Shown: positions 10,587-21,889, counted from the first letter of the stretch. The stretch: 64,000 nt of DNA from Persicaria tinctoria (GCA_037127255.1 JBANSL010000008.1:12035396-12099395), one strand, 5' to 3'. Notes: a model not told the origin generated them from the letters alone. A program made the numbers and translations.

Positions 10587-10658
10587 AGCCTGTTAGCTCA
10601 AATGGGAGAGCGATGTGTTCAATACACATAGATGTGGGTTCAAATCCCACATAGGCTA
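10587..10658 (+). tRNA. tRNA-like sequence with complete cloverleaf (anticodon position CAA), probably a pseudo-tRNA
   Basis: The 72 bases fold as a standard cloverleaf. The acceptor AGCCTGT/ATAGGCT is seven pairs with one G-U. The D arm is GCTC/GAGC. The anticodon stem is ATGTG/CACAT with the seven-base loop TTCAATA. The T arm is GTGGG/CCCAC with loop TTCAAAT, and the discriminator is A. The B box GGTTCAAATCC is intact; the A box is imperfect. CAA would decode Leu, but the short variable loop is not a Leu tRNA, so I do not assign a charging identity. A diverged copy lies in opposite orientation at 11092-11163. Confidence 0.5.
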
Positions 10659-11091
10659 CAAGCATTTCCATTATTGAACTTTGCAAATTGTTAGTTGCAT
10701 ACTTGCATGTTGGCAAAAAACAATTGTCTAATTAAAATGAATTTATCGTCCAAATCCTATGTGAAATAGTTCGACCTTTGTATCTCGAATTCGAATTCAA
10801 TCAAGTCTTTCAAAATTCAAGAGTTGGAGTGCTATATTCTTTCTCTATGCAGGAACTTGGGGTCAACTACATAGAGTGAATGCCATTCATTAATTTAATG
10901 AGTTGGAGTGCTATAGCTACAACTCTGTCATGGGATTACATGTTAGTTTAATTGCCATGTTTTAACCATTGATCAAATAGCAATCATTGTATCTCCATGT
11001 TTCAATTCTGATGAAGCTCATGTAACCAGATTCTTTAAGTTAATGCTTGTACAAGTGAAAGAAAATCTTAAGATATCACTTGTGCAATTTG
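10659..11091. other. 433 bp spacer between convergent tRNA-like sequences
   Basis: Non-coding. The phrase GAGTTGGAGTGCTATA occurs twice (near 10822 and 10901). Otherwise I see nothing recognisable. Confidence 0.4.
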
Positions 11092-11163
11092 TAGCCTATG
11101 TGGGATTCGAACCCACATCAATGTGTGCAACACATTGCTCTACCTTTTGAGCTAATAGACTAA
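11092..11163 (-). tRNA. tRNA-like sequence, inverted copy of 10587-10658, defective anticodon arm
   Basis: On the minus strand the acceptor AGTCTAT/ATAGGCT, D arm GCTC/GAGC and T arm GTGGG with TTCGAAT and CCCAC are all present, and the B box GGTTCGAATCC is perfect. The anticodon arm is two bases shorter than in the plus-strand copy (ATGTG, TTGCA, CACAT), so the loop cannot be normal. Most other differences are single substitutions. I read it as a degenerate paralogue. Confidence 0.45.
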
Positions 11164-11790
11164 TTTAACATATATAAGGTGCCGATATATGGTTAATTTT
11201 CTACGTTCTGAGATGCTGTATAACAGCAAAAGGATTATTGTGTGTTGCCAAAAAGCATACAAATGTCACTAAAAATTTGTATGACAGCTGGAGTTGTGTT
11301 GGTTGCTGTAAAATTGCATAACAGTTGCAGTAAAACTGTATGACAGCTGCTGTAACATTGTTGCCAAAAATCAGTAGTGTTTGCAAATATATAAGCACAC
11401 CTGAATACAGAAAATTCACAATTGAATGCAGAAAAAAAAAAACTGAATGCAAAAAAAACACCTGAATACATACACTCAATGCACAAACTGGATACGGAAA
11501 CTTAATGCAAACAGATAAAAAAAACAAAAAACTGGAAAATATAAAAATAGAAAATGGAAAGACAATACAGAAAAAAAAAAAAAAAAAAAAGGAGTGCTGA
11601 TACAGAAAAACAAAAAAACACAACTGAGTCCGGAACTAAAATGGTACCTTTTGTCTATCCAATATAATACACTAATTAGCTCTATCACCACTCCTCAAAA
11701 CCTCCCTGAGTTGATCGAAAAAAGATACCCAAATTTAGCTACCTCTGATCTTGAGTTTTCGGGAAATTGGTTTGACAGAAAGTAATTTAT
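11164..11790. repeat. low-complexity region: degenerate repeats and A-rich tract
   Basis: At 11218-11370 a motif of the type GTATGACAGCTG/TGCTGTAAAATTGCA recurs several times. From 11390 to 11620 follow irregular repeats of CTGAATGCA or GAATACA separated by A-runs, ending in an A18 run near 11572. No gene is visible; open frames are by-products of the low complexity. Confidence 0.5.
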
Positions 11791-14232
11791 GATGGCTTGT
11801 AGAATTATTCAGCAGCTTTTGAGGAGGAATCTTCAGCATCAGTCCACTGTAAGCTATTTGAAATTTTTTGGTGGTTTAAATTTGAGATTGTTGTGCATAT
11901 GCAATTACCGAAAGTATCTTATAATTGGCGTTGTTTTTTTTATTGTTTCCTTGATTGCTGTTCTGTAGCTTGAAAATGAAATCTTAAAAAAAAAAAAAAC
12001 TTGAAACATAGAATTACATGTGAAGTTTTATTATCTGGTGATGCCTAATTTTAATAAATCTACATTTTTTTTGTAATATTCAATTAACTTACACACTTTT
12101 TATTATCATTTAAGTGTAGTTTTTTTGGATATCATATTGTCTTCTGAACGTTGAACTTAATTGTGTCACTTTTCATCTTAAAAATTGACTGATGATTACT
12201 TGATTAGGGTACTATTCCGGGGAGAATGGCAGTTCTCCACATTGTATCAGTGGAAATGTTGCTATTAAAATCTAGATTAATTTAGTTTAACTTTTTAGAG
12301 AGGCATGATGAACCAACAAATTTTTTTACAGTCTCGTAGGATATAGATAGAGGGTTCTTGTATGAAAAGAAGAAAATTTTTGTAGTGGTGAATCTTAACC
12401 TTGAGATAGGCATGGTGGTGTGGTATTTCTTGGGCACCCATGGCTGAATTTCTGTATCAGTACAACAAATTTAGATCAAATTTTGCTAAAAAATGATTGA
12501 ATTTCTTGGGCACCAATTCTTTTACGCCCCAAACATAAATTGAAACCACAAATTCAAAAATGAAATTGAAACCCCAAATTTTGCTCAAAACACTTTTCTG
12601 TTCCAAATTGAAAACTCAAACACCATTTCTCCATTTCAGCGCAAACACAAATTGAAACCCAAATTCGGCAATAATCAACAACATTTTTCTGTTTGCAAAT
12701 ACACTGAACCTCAAATTCGAAAATAAACTCAATAATTGGCAACCACGATTCGAGGGTTGAAAAGGGGTTTGAAATAATACATACCTGGCAATACCGAGAA
12801 CCGGCAGATTCCGACACCTCCATCACCCCTTTCGACGCCTCCAAGAGCCCTGCAACTGCCTTGTGTCGCCTTGTATTGCCGATTCCAGGTCGAGGTCTCT
12901 TTCTCCAGGCCGGGCTCTCTTTCTCCAAACTCTTTCTTTCTTTCTTTTCATTTCTTTTTTTTAATCAGAAAACCCAAACGGAGTGGAGAGAGTCTGTTAG
13001 TTTTAACGGACCAAGGGCACGGGGCGAAATATGTATAAAACACAGGGCTACCCGACGAAATTGCACAAACTCTTGTACACCGCGCAAAGAAGGTAATACC
13101 TCGAGGGTACCCGGTGAAATTTTCGTTATTTTAAGTACTTAAAAATTAGATTCTCTAATGTGTTTTCCATCTCATGAAATTTTGAGGTTATCTTGGGCCT
13201 GAAGTGGCGGATTAGGGATATGCAAACAAATTTTGGTTAGGTGTTTCACCTACTAAGGTGGTATGATCTCTTGATCATTGAAGCACTCTTATGAAATGCT
13301 TCTTCTTACTCTAGAGTATAGATCTGTTTTCTTTAGTAGTACTTATTTCTTTTAATCTTTTTAATTTTATGTTTTTTCTAACCGGTATTACATCCCCTAA
13401 ATGTCCCGAGTGTTGTTTGTGAGTGATAGGAAAGTGGTAGAATACTAGAATGTAACACATTATTGCTCTTTCTGAGTGCTATTGATTGTTGTCATGTGAT
13501 CTACTGCATTTGTTTCTATGTTGTTGTTGTTGTTGACCTCTTTTCAAGTTATTAATAAAATGTGACTTCATGGGTTAACATTAATTTGGGATTTTGCTTA
13601 TATGACTGCTAAGCTACAGTTATGGACTCACAAGAATTTTCGTGTACTTTAAGGTACATGCATTCTTCAAACACTTGATAACTGTCACTGACCTTTCTTA
13701 TCCTTGCTCTCTATTATATTCGAATTTATAAGTATGTCTTTAGTTTTGTTGAGATCTGATGGAACAAAGAGAATTTGATTGAATGCCTTTAGTTTTTTTC
13801 CCTAATCAAACCCCGCGTTCTCTCCTTCTCCCACGACCAGCTCTCCAACTCCCTCTCAATCGCAACCGGCGGGAGGAGAAGACTCCTGACAAGGCATTGA
13901 AGTATAACAGCATGACGAGAACGACTGGATCTCCATCTTCCCCGACTGGATTTCCATCCACAAGTATGTGTTTGATTTAAAGATGTCCTTTTAAAAAAAA
14001 TATAGGGTTTAGGGGATTCAATTTGGGGAATTTAGATTCAATTTCAACACAAAAGTTCTTCTGATTCATGGTTTTAGGTTTAATCTAGCGACCATGGCGG
14101 CTACGAATGTCAGTCCCTAGCTTGGTACAGAGGATTCCGTTGGTGGCTTAAAATGTGAGCCGCAAGTTGGAGTTTGTGTTTTTTTCTAAATTTTCGGTCT
14201 TCTGATGGGTGATTTTGAAGTTTCATTCATTA
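11791..14232. other. gene-poor intergenic region
   Basis: No conserved coding frame was recognised. At 12540-12730 a phrase like CAAATTGAAACCCAAATTCG recurs. GC-rich islands near 12790-13100 and 13800-13960 look like relics of gene 5' ends but contain only short frames. A possible two-exon mini-gene at 11792-12285 is discussed under rejected items. Confidence 0.35.
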
Positions 14233-14951
14233 TCTACTATACTTTGAGATTATCAATTGAGAGACCCTAGAGGGGGCATCAAGGTAATTAATGCTCAATA
14301 TGTAGGACTTGCAAAATTGGACAAGCTTAAGAATTAAAGAACTGCAAAACAATATGATATATAAATGTAATTCCAATGTAGTACTTAGGGTTTACTAAAT
14401 AGTCACCAATAAATAATATTTTGCCATTGCACTTCCTTTGGTTTTTGTACTCAGATTTGGTTCTCATGTTGTGAGCATTTAGTATATAGTGTTTATTTTC
14501 TAAGGTTAATTAGAAATCGATAATAAATCTTGCAATCCAAGGGAGTGCACAAGTGCATAATTGGGATTTGTAAGTTACATTCGTCTATTACATGTCAGTT
14601 TAAGACAGCTCAACAAGTCTCAATTATCTCGATTTAATCTTTAATTTGGACTGGTGCATAATTGAAACGTCGCGTATGGGTTGTAAGAGTAGGTTGGAGC
14701 TTGAGGGTTTAATTGTACGTCGATTTAAGATAACTCATATTGTAAACCTTTATTCTTAGATAGAATTTGAATGACCTATCGACAATGGTCGTGCTCTTAT
14801 TTCAGCTTGATTTAATAAAATTTAGAATGATTTAGACAAAGTTGAACCTAAATTTTATGTTTGCTACTACGATAACATCCGATAAATTTTATTGATGTTT
14901 TTTATATAATTTTTAAAAATCCCGTGCGTTTGCGCATGGGCTACTGACTAG
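14233..14951 (+). mobile_element. non-autonomous Helitron, about 719 bp
   Basis: The 3' end has the hairpin CCCGTGCG/CGCATGGG (14921-14940, one G-T pair), then CTAG at 14948-14951 and a flanking T. A 5' start TCTACTATACTTTGAG at 14233 is preceded by A, which fits insertion between A and T. Length is close to the Helitron at 48855-49560. No helicase is encoded. Confidence 0.6.
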
Positions 14952-14979
14952 TTTAATTAAAACAAAAACCCGTTCTTTC

Positions 14980-15400
14980 TTCTTCTGCGGTCCATCTCTT
15001 CAACGCGTCCACCGCCTCCGTTCGACCTAGCCATTGGAGGCCACGCTTGAACCTCTTCGACACCTTCTCCGCCTTCAGCCGGCCTAGCCTCGCTGGAGCC
15101 ACCTTCCCGCATCCTTCTCTGTGGTGATTTGGGGCGATTTTGTGGATCTCCGGTATCGCTTCGACTGGTCGACGCCATGGGAATGAAGAAGAGATCGATG
15201 GTGAAATCGACGGGATCGAGAACGCCGGGAACCGCACCGAATTCGAGGGTGAAGGTGGAAGCGCTTGGTGGCTTCAATGGTGATTGATGATGGAGATCGA
15301 TCGAGTCTGGTTTGATCGAGTTGACGGTCCAGCAGGTGCTCGAGCAACTCATGAAGGTCATTGCCTGATACGACTCATCCAATCAGACGATGACACCAAC
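14980..15400. other. GC-rich gene-relic island
   Basis: A GC-rich stretch just right of the Helitron. The plus frame from the ATG at 15177 runs MGMKKRSMVKSTGSRTPGTA to stops at 15285. The same frame later reads LIELTVQQVLEQLMKVIA before another stop. It looks like a decayed first exon; family not recognised. Confidence 0.3.
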
Positions 15401-16146
15401 GGAGGCTTATAGGCCTAATCTGCATAATATACGTTTAATTCATTTCGCAATCGTGAATTAAGGTGATCGTCTGATCGAGATCTGGTTAGCTATGTATATG
15501 AATTAATTAAGTAATTTCTTAGTTGCTTTTGATTGATATATACAAATTGTTCTGAGAATGATGGTAAAAAGATGTGTCACCGTGTGACGCTGCTTCAATT
15601 GATCACATAGTTTGCTGCTGGTCATTGCAAATGTCTTGTTTGCTGGTGGTCATTGTGTGTCACTGTGTGATCCATTGGAAAACAATTAAAATGTTGGTCA
15701 CTGTTGGTATATATTTTACTCTATATCTCCACGATCACATGATTGATTTACTTGAATTTTATCAAGAAGTCATTTTCTTATATACTGATTTCCATCTCTT
15801 AGGCTTCCGTTTAGTAAGGTTGATATTTAGTTAAAACTTGGTAGCTAATAAATTAGTAGCAGTGTCACCCTGTTTCTACTTTGTTACAGTGTCTATGACC
15901 TTATTTTTCTTTGGTTACAGTGTCTACGACCCTATTTTTATTTTGATTACAGTGTCTATGACCTTATTTTTGTAGTGGTGACAGTGCCTATGACTCTCTT
16001 ACCCATTCATATATTGAAGAAGAACTGTCCACCTAATGTCTTTTGGCTTCTCATTAGCCCCTTTAGGGTTTGTGCTTACCTTGTCCTAGGGTTTTCCATT
16101 TGATGACAGTAATCATCTCTTAACGACGTACTATACTTAACATTGG

Positions 16147-16183
16147 CCCTAAACCCTAAAGACTTAACCCTAAACCCTAAACC
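16147..16183. repeat. interstitial telomere-like repeat (CCCTAAA type)
   Basis: CCCTAAACCCTAAA, then GACTT, then AACCCTAAACCCTAAACC: short Arabidopsis-type telomeric motifs within the tandem array. Confidence 0.75.
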
Positions 16184-16588
16184 ATACTGTACATCACATG
16201 TTCTTTTGGCTTCTCATTAGCCTTTTAAGGATTGTGCTTCCCTTTTCCTAGGGTTTTCCTTTTGGTTACAAGTGTCTAGGACCTTATTTTAATAGTGGTT
16301 ACAGTGTTTATAAAGCTGTTTTTATTTTGGTTGTAGCGTCTATAGGGTTTTCCTTTTGATTACAGTGTCTTTGACTTAGTTTTTATAGTGGTGATAGTGG
16401 CTATGACACTCTTTTTATTTTGATTACAGTGTCTATGACCCTCTTACCCATTTATATATTGAAGGAGAACTGTCCACCTAATGTCTTTTGGCTTCTCATT
16501 AGCCTTTTTAGGGTTTGTGCTTACCTTGTCATAGGGTTTTCCATTTGATGACAGCAATCATCTCTTAACGACGTACTATACTTAACAT

Positions 16589-16661
16589 TTTAGGGTTTAG
16601 GGTTTAGGATTTAGGGTTTAGGGACCCTAAAGACTTAACCCTAAACCCTAAACCCTAAACC
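16589..16661. repeat. head-to-head interstitial telomeric repeats
   Basis: TTTAGGG-type repeats (16589-16624, one GGATTTAGGG variant) meet CCCTAAA-type repeats (16625-16661) directly at GGGACCC. This makes an inverted, hairpin-capable telomeric junction of about 73 bases. Confidence 0.8.
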
Positions 16662-18524
16662 ATACTATACATCACATGTTCTTTTGGCTTCTTATTAGCC
16701 CCTTTAGGGTTTGTACTTCCATTTTCTTAGGATTTTCCTTTGATTACAGTGTCTACGAACCTTTTTTCATAGTGGTGACAGTGTTTATAAAGCTGTTTTT
16801 ATTTTGGTTACAACGTCTAAAGGGTTTTCCTTTTGATTACAGTGTCTATGACTTTGTTTTTATAGTGGTGACAGCGGCTATGACACTGTTTTTATTTTGA
16901 TTACATTGTCTATGCCCCTCTTACCCATGTATTAGAGGAGAATTGTCACCACATTTATTTTGGTTTCTCATTGGTCCCTATAGGGTTTGTTCTTCCCTTA
17001 TCATATGATTTTCCTTTGATTACAGTGTCTATGACCATGTTTTTATAGTGGTGACAGTATCTATGACCCTATTTCAATAGTGGTGACATTGTCTATGACC
17101 TTATTTTTATTTTGCTTACAGCGTCTATGACCATCTTACCCATTCATGTATAGGGGAAAGCTGTCACCACATGAAAATCGGCTTCTCATTATCCCCTATA
17201 GGGTTTGTGCTTCCCTTTTCCTAGGTTTTTCTTTTGATTACAGTGTCTATAACCCTTTTTATAGGGTGACAGTGTCTATAAAGCTGTTTTTATATTGGCT
17301 ACAACGTTTATAGGGTTTTCCTTATGATTACAGTGTCTATGACCCTATTTTAATAGTGGTTACAGTGTCTATGACCTTATTTTTATTTTGCTTACAACGT
17401 CTATGATCCTCTTAACCATTCATATATAGAGGAGAACTGTCACCACATGTATTTTGGCTTCTCATTAGCCCCTATAGGGTTTGTGCTTCCCTTTTCCTAG
17501 GATTTTCCTTTTATTACAGTGTCTATGAACCTTTTTTCATAGTGATGACAGTGTCTATAAAGCTGTTTTTATTTTGGTTACAACGTCTATATGGTTTTCC
17601 TTTTGATTACGGTGTCTATGGCTTTGTTTTTATAGTGGTGACAGTGGCTATGACACTGTTTTTATTTTGATTACAGTGTCTATGACCCTCTTACCCATTC
17701 ATGTATTAGATGAGAATTGTCAACACATTTATTTTGGCTTCTCATTAACCCCTATAGGGTGTGTGCTTCCTTTATCATATGATTTCCCTTTGATTACATT
17801 GTTTATGACCATGTTTTTATAGTGGTGACAGTGGCTATGATACTATTTATATTTTGATTACAACATCTATGACCCTCTTAACCATTCATATGTTATAGGA
17901 GAACTGTCACCACATGTATTTTGGTTTCTCATTAGCCCTATAAGGTTTATACTTCCCTCGTCCTAGGGTTTTCCTTTGGTTACAGTGTCTATAATCCTAT
18001 TTTTATTTTGCTTACAGCGTTTATGACCCTCTTACTCATTCATATATTAGAGAAGAACCGTCACCATATTTATTTTGGCTTCTCAATAGCCCCTATAGGG
18101 GTTGTGCTTCCCTTATCATATGATTTTCTTTTGATTACAGTGTTTATGAACCTTTTTTCATAGTGGAGACAATGTCTATAAAACTGTTTTTATTTTGGTT
18201 ACATCGTCTATAGGGTTTTCCTTTTTATTATAGTGTCTTTGACCGTGTTTTTATAGTGGTTACAGTGTCTATGATCCTTTTTTTTATTTTGATTACAGTA
18301 TCTATGACCCTAATTTTATTTTGGTTACACCGTTTATGACCTTGTTTTCATATATTAGAGGAGAATATAGTGTAATTAAGTAATTAACCATTCAAGAATA
18401 TGGTAGGATGAATTAAACACCACATAAAAAAACAATATAAGTAAATTAATGGGCTGTCAACCATCAAGTGGAAGCCATCATTTTTTTTTGGTCAAAAGTG
18501 GAAGCCATCATTGAAAACAACATA

Positions 18525-18777
18525 CTCCCTCCGTTCGACAAAACTTGTCGTTTTAGAGTTTTGTTTTTGTTCGGAAAAACTTGTCATTTTAGATATTTTT
18601 ACTTCTACTTTACTAAAATGCCCTTAATTTGATTGATGTGTTGTGAGTTGTAGTTTTTGATAAAGTAAAAAGTAGAGTAATAATTGAGGGCAAATTAGTA
18701 AAAAAGAAGTGTAATTATTAGTTTTATTAAAAGTTGTGTGGAGAGTTAAAATGACAAGTTTTGCCGAACGGAGGTAG
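18525..18777. mobile_element. Stowaway-type MITE, subfamily C
   Basis: Starts CTCCCTCCGTTCGACAAAAC and ends GTTTTGCCGAACGGAGGTAG, with TA flanks (18523-18524, 18778-18779). Inverted ends with AT-rich, non-coding interior. Confidence 0.8.
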
Positions 18778-18784
18778 TATAGTG

Positions 18785-19260
18785 TAGGGCCGATATACGA
18801 GCTAACGAGCTCGAGTAGTGGGTGTTCAAGCTTGGCTCGTTTACAAACGAGCCGAGCTCGAGCTCGAGCCTCATTTTCTCGAGCCGAGCCGAGTCGAGCT
18901 CGAGCTACTCACAAAATGTAGATCTGTGATTCAAAGTAAATGGAGTCCAAAAGGCAAAGCGGCTGACAGACTCTTTAGAAGAAGAGGTTAAATAAAATAT
19001 AGGGACAGAACTGTAATTTCACATACGAAACGAGATATACGCTCTATTTACAAGGGGTTAAATAAAACCTATTTACATGGGGTTAAATAAAACGTAGGGG
19101 GAGAACTGTAATTTCACCCATTAAATGAGCTATACGAGGTACTCGAGCCGAGCTCGAGCTCAAAATTCTGCTCAAGCTTGGCTCATATTTAATTCGAGCG
19201 AGCCCGAGTCGAGCTTTTTCCGAGCCGAGCTCGAGCTACTCGGCTCAAGTAACAGCCCTA
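18785..19260. mobile_element. non-autonomous hAT element with GAGCTCGAGC-rich ends, 476 bp
   Basis: Begins TAGGGCCG and ends CAGCCCTA. Both ends are packed with GAGCCGAGCTCGAGC repeats. The 8-base duplication GTATAGTG flanks it perfectly (18777-18784 and 19261-19268). The left copy overlaps the last base and TA of the MITE at 18525-18777, so this element landed on the MITE edge. The interior repeats a phrase containing GGGGTTAAATAAAAC. Confidence 0.85.
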
Positions 19261-19477
19261 GTATAGTGTAATCAACCCTCACTGGAAGCCATTAGATCCA
19301 TTCATTCATACAGTAATTCACAATCTTCCATTTGCACCGGAAGGTATTCATTCACAAATTCATTGCCTTCCATTTTCTCCGTAACCTTTTGATTTTTGTT
19401 GTAGAAAATCCAACCTTGAATCGAAAGTTACAGTGAACGCCTCTTGGAAAAAATTAAAGCAATTTAGTCTTCATCCA

Positions 19478-19702
19478 TCAAAATTGATAGATCTCACTGA
19501 TGGAGTATGGAGACGAGCGAGACGAGACGAGGAGGGAGCAAACAACGGCGCCCCCGGAGACGGCGAGGGAGAGCCCTGCTGCGCCGGTCTGGATCGACGG
19601 AGCCGGAGCGCTGGCGGGGGAGGCATCCTGGGCGGAGGTGACGGCCATGACTGCTGCGGCCAAGACAACGGCGATGAATGTGGATGTTGATTGCCTCGCC
19701 AT
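19478..19702 (-). CDS. arabinogalactan peptide-like protein, 74 aa
   Basis: The product starts MARQSTSTFIAVVLAAAVMA, a typical signal peptide ending near TSAQ. A short Ala/Pro/Ser stretch follows (ASPASAPAPS, residues about 28-37), the kind of AP motif that is hydroxylated and O-glycosylated in AG-peptides. Next comes a hydrophobic part, LSLAVSGGAVVCSLLVSS, resembling the GPI-anchor signal of these wall-associated proteins. Members are normally 58-75 aa, so length fits. Odd: the hydrophobic end is followed by a polar tail RSSPYSISEIYQF rather than stopping, and the DNA there is a CTCGTCTCGTCTC repeat, so slippage may have altered the C-terminus. No transcript evidence. Confidence 0.55.
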   Translation of the reverse strand: MARQSTSTFIAVVLAAAVMAVTSAQDASPASAPAPSIQTGAAGLSLAVSGGAVVCSLLVSSRSSPYSISEIYQF

Positions 19703-19734
19703 CAGACCGACGGAGAGTCGGTATCCATATTCAA

Positions 19735-19838
19735 AGGAGGACGCCGGAGGCAGTTGCGTGGTCGGTCGGCGGCGGCGAGAAGGAGGACGCCGGCGGCAGT
19801 TCTGTGGTCGGTCGGCGGCGGCGAGAAGGAGGACGCCT
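19735..19838. repeat. 46 bp tandem repeat, about 2.2 copies
   Basis: The unit from AGGAGGACGCCGG through GGTCGGTCGGCGGCGGCGAGA recurs at 19735, 19781 and 19827, with few changes between copies. It lies just upstream of the start codon of the minus-strand AG-peptide gene, probably in its 5' leader. Confidence 0.75.
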
Positions 19839-19924
19839 ACTCCTCCTTTGTAATCGCCTCCCTCTCGATCTCCGATTTCTCAATCCTCCCTGAAGAATCC
19901 GCCATTTGCACAGATCTGGGCACT

Positions 19925-21885
19925 TGAGTAGAAGGAAAGAAAAAAAGGGGATTAATAAGGCAGGTATAATTGGAAATTATGGCCTATTACCTAATATTGA
20001 CACCCTTGTGTCCTATTACTTAAAAATTGGACCCAAAATGGCCACTTTCCAAAAAAAAACCCTTTTAAGTTATGATACATTTATATCGATCAGTTTCGGT
20101 AAGCATCTTTGTAAAATATAATATTAATATTATATACATAATATTCATTTGTATAATTAGGCATGTTAGAAAATGTTACTATGAAAAATTTATAAGTTAC
20201 ACAAACATTTTAAATGACATGGAATGTAATTTAAACCATCTTTAATAAAGTTTTCAAAATTTCTTTAAAACAGGAAACATATGAAAGATATATTCTTCAA
20301 AAAAAAGATTTCTCTAACTTCAATGTCTTACATATTTTAAAGATTGGAGAAGTATTTAATATTAGATGAATATTTTAGATTTGGGAAATACTCTATATTT
20401 TTTTATTTAACTATCTCTAGTAGCTACCGAAAATTACTCTAAAATATAAAAATAAAATACATATTATCCAGATTATATTTGTTTATTATCCAACAACTTC
20501 TCCATTATAAAGATTTAGAGAATGATTTATTTTTAGAAAATGTTAGAAATCTGGGAGAGTTTCTCTGATAATATTCTAACAAGTTTTTCTATTTAATAGA
20601 AAATTATGCGATGTTACTTCATTTAAGCCATATATATTATAAATCAAAAGTTAAAAGAGAAGGAGGAAATTGGTCCGGAATCCAATTAAGCAAATGTCCA
20701 CCGAAGAGTCAAAATTAAGCAAATGTGTCCACCGGACAATCCAAAGTAAGCGGGTGCTCTTTCTCTCCCTTTAATTTATTCGAACTCCGCCCTCGATCCA
20801 GATTTGCGACCTCCGCCATTGGCTTGCAGCGGACAAAGAGAGGGAGTGGACAAATATAGGGAGCCTACCAATCCAAGGCCTAAGCTGCTGAAGAAGAAGG
20901 ACCAAGGTTTGATTGCATGCTTCTACGGCGGGCAGGTCTTAATTTGAGCAATTCCTTTGGCAGACAGGTAGCTCTCTCTTCTCCGCCGGACATGGAGGTA
21001 TGGTCTCCACTCTCTTCTCCAATTGATTTGGTGCCATGAGACTTCGGAGGAGGGGGGCGACAGTGCTTCAGAGGCGAGGTTATATTGTGGTTGCCCTCTC
21101 TCCACGACGAAGGAGCGAAAAAGGCGAGATATGTCCTCATCTTTGAGGAAGTTTTGGACGAGGTAGGAGAGGTTGTCGAACGATGTCGTTAGGTCTCTGG
21201 CACCACCGTCGAAGCAGAGAAGTGGGCAAAGAAGAAGTAGTGAACCAATATAGGAATTGAGTTCATATGAATTTAGTTTTAACCAAACACATTTTCAAAC
21301 TTCTCGGGAAGTAAAATTCATGGGATGTTTATTTCCTAGGATGTAACTTCCCATGAAGTAAAATTCCTACAACGAGGCCTAATATTACTCATAAATACGT
21401 AGGAACCGGGTAGATGGGACTAATCGGAGGGTTAAATGAGTCAAGCGATAGATTAGATAATGAGTTGAAATCACTCATCAATCATCCGACTTTTTCGTAT
21501 TATAAAACTTATATAGTCATTGGGCATGGAAGCGTGTCCGGGGTAATCAGGGGTCTAATGACAATCAGATAGCAATCCCATTACACCAGAAAGATAACAT
21601 GAACATAAAACTGGACAAATCAAGAACCAAATCCAAAAATTATCCAAGCAACGCAAACAGCAAAACAAGCACAAACAATCAACACAAGATTTAGTGATTT
21701 ACGTGGGAAATCCCCTCTCTATAAAAAAAAACATCTTTCGTCTGCCAGAGCAACTGATCCACTAATCAACAAATCATTATAAGTGCCTAACAATCTAGTA
21801 TCACACCGAGACAAAAAAGAAATGGAGATCTTAAAAACCAATCTAAATACAACCCGTATCTACAAAAGATTCTTATATGAAAAAC
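19925..21885. other. AT-rich intergenic region; possible LTR relic near its right end
   Basis: No conserved coding frame found. 20680-21240 is richer in GC with proline-rich frames but no domain. ACACAAGATTTAGTGATTTA at about 21681, followed by CGTGGGAAATCCC, resembles a sequence common in plant copia LTRs, but I see neither borders nor a partner. Confidence 0.3.
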
Positions 21886-21889
21886 GATT

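Larger units (their letters stand above)
15860..18365. repeat. degenerate tandem array, about 2.5 kb, with interstitial telomeric repeats
   Basis: A unit of about 30 bases built on TTACAGTGTCTATGACC plus T-rich sequence recurs throughout. It is organised into longer units marked by an ACCCATTCATATAT box, GGCTTCTCATTAGCCCC and AGGGTTTGTGCTTCCC. The longer unit recurs near 16005, 16446, 16924, 17140, 17417, 17692, 17879 and 18034, so spacing falls from about 450-480 to 155-280 bases. The open frames in it are by-products. I do not recognise the family. Confidence 0.8.

Noticed and set aside
11201..11691. Long Phe/Ser-rich minus-strand frames
   Set aside because: They are translations of A-runs and degenerate repeats.
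11792..12285. Possible two-exon mini-gene: ATG at 11792, donor at 11849, acceptor before 12208, stop at 12283-12285, 44 aa starting MACRIIQQLLRRNLQ
   Set aside because: Splice sites and frame agree, but no family is recognised, there is no clear promoter, and such a short product can arise by chance.
12554..12928. Minus-strand frame of 124 codons starting MEKESPAWRKRPRP
   Set aside because: Rich in repeated low-complexity text downstream, no domain, and a better splice donor inside it; likely a relic or chance frame.
16676..16900. Hydrophobic 74-codon frame in the tandem array
   Set aside because: A product of the T-rich repeat unit, not a membrane protein gene.
15860..18365. Considered as a CRISPR-like or satellite-encoded array
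   Set aside because: Repeats and spacers are not distinct, units vary in length, and the host is a plant.
20880..21140. Proline-rich 86-codon minus frame
   Set aside because: No signal peptide, domain or family resemblance; GC-rich island without other gene signs.
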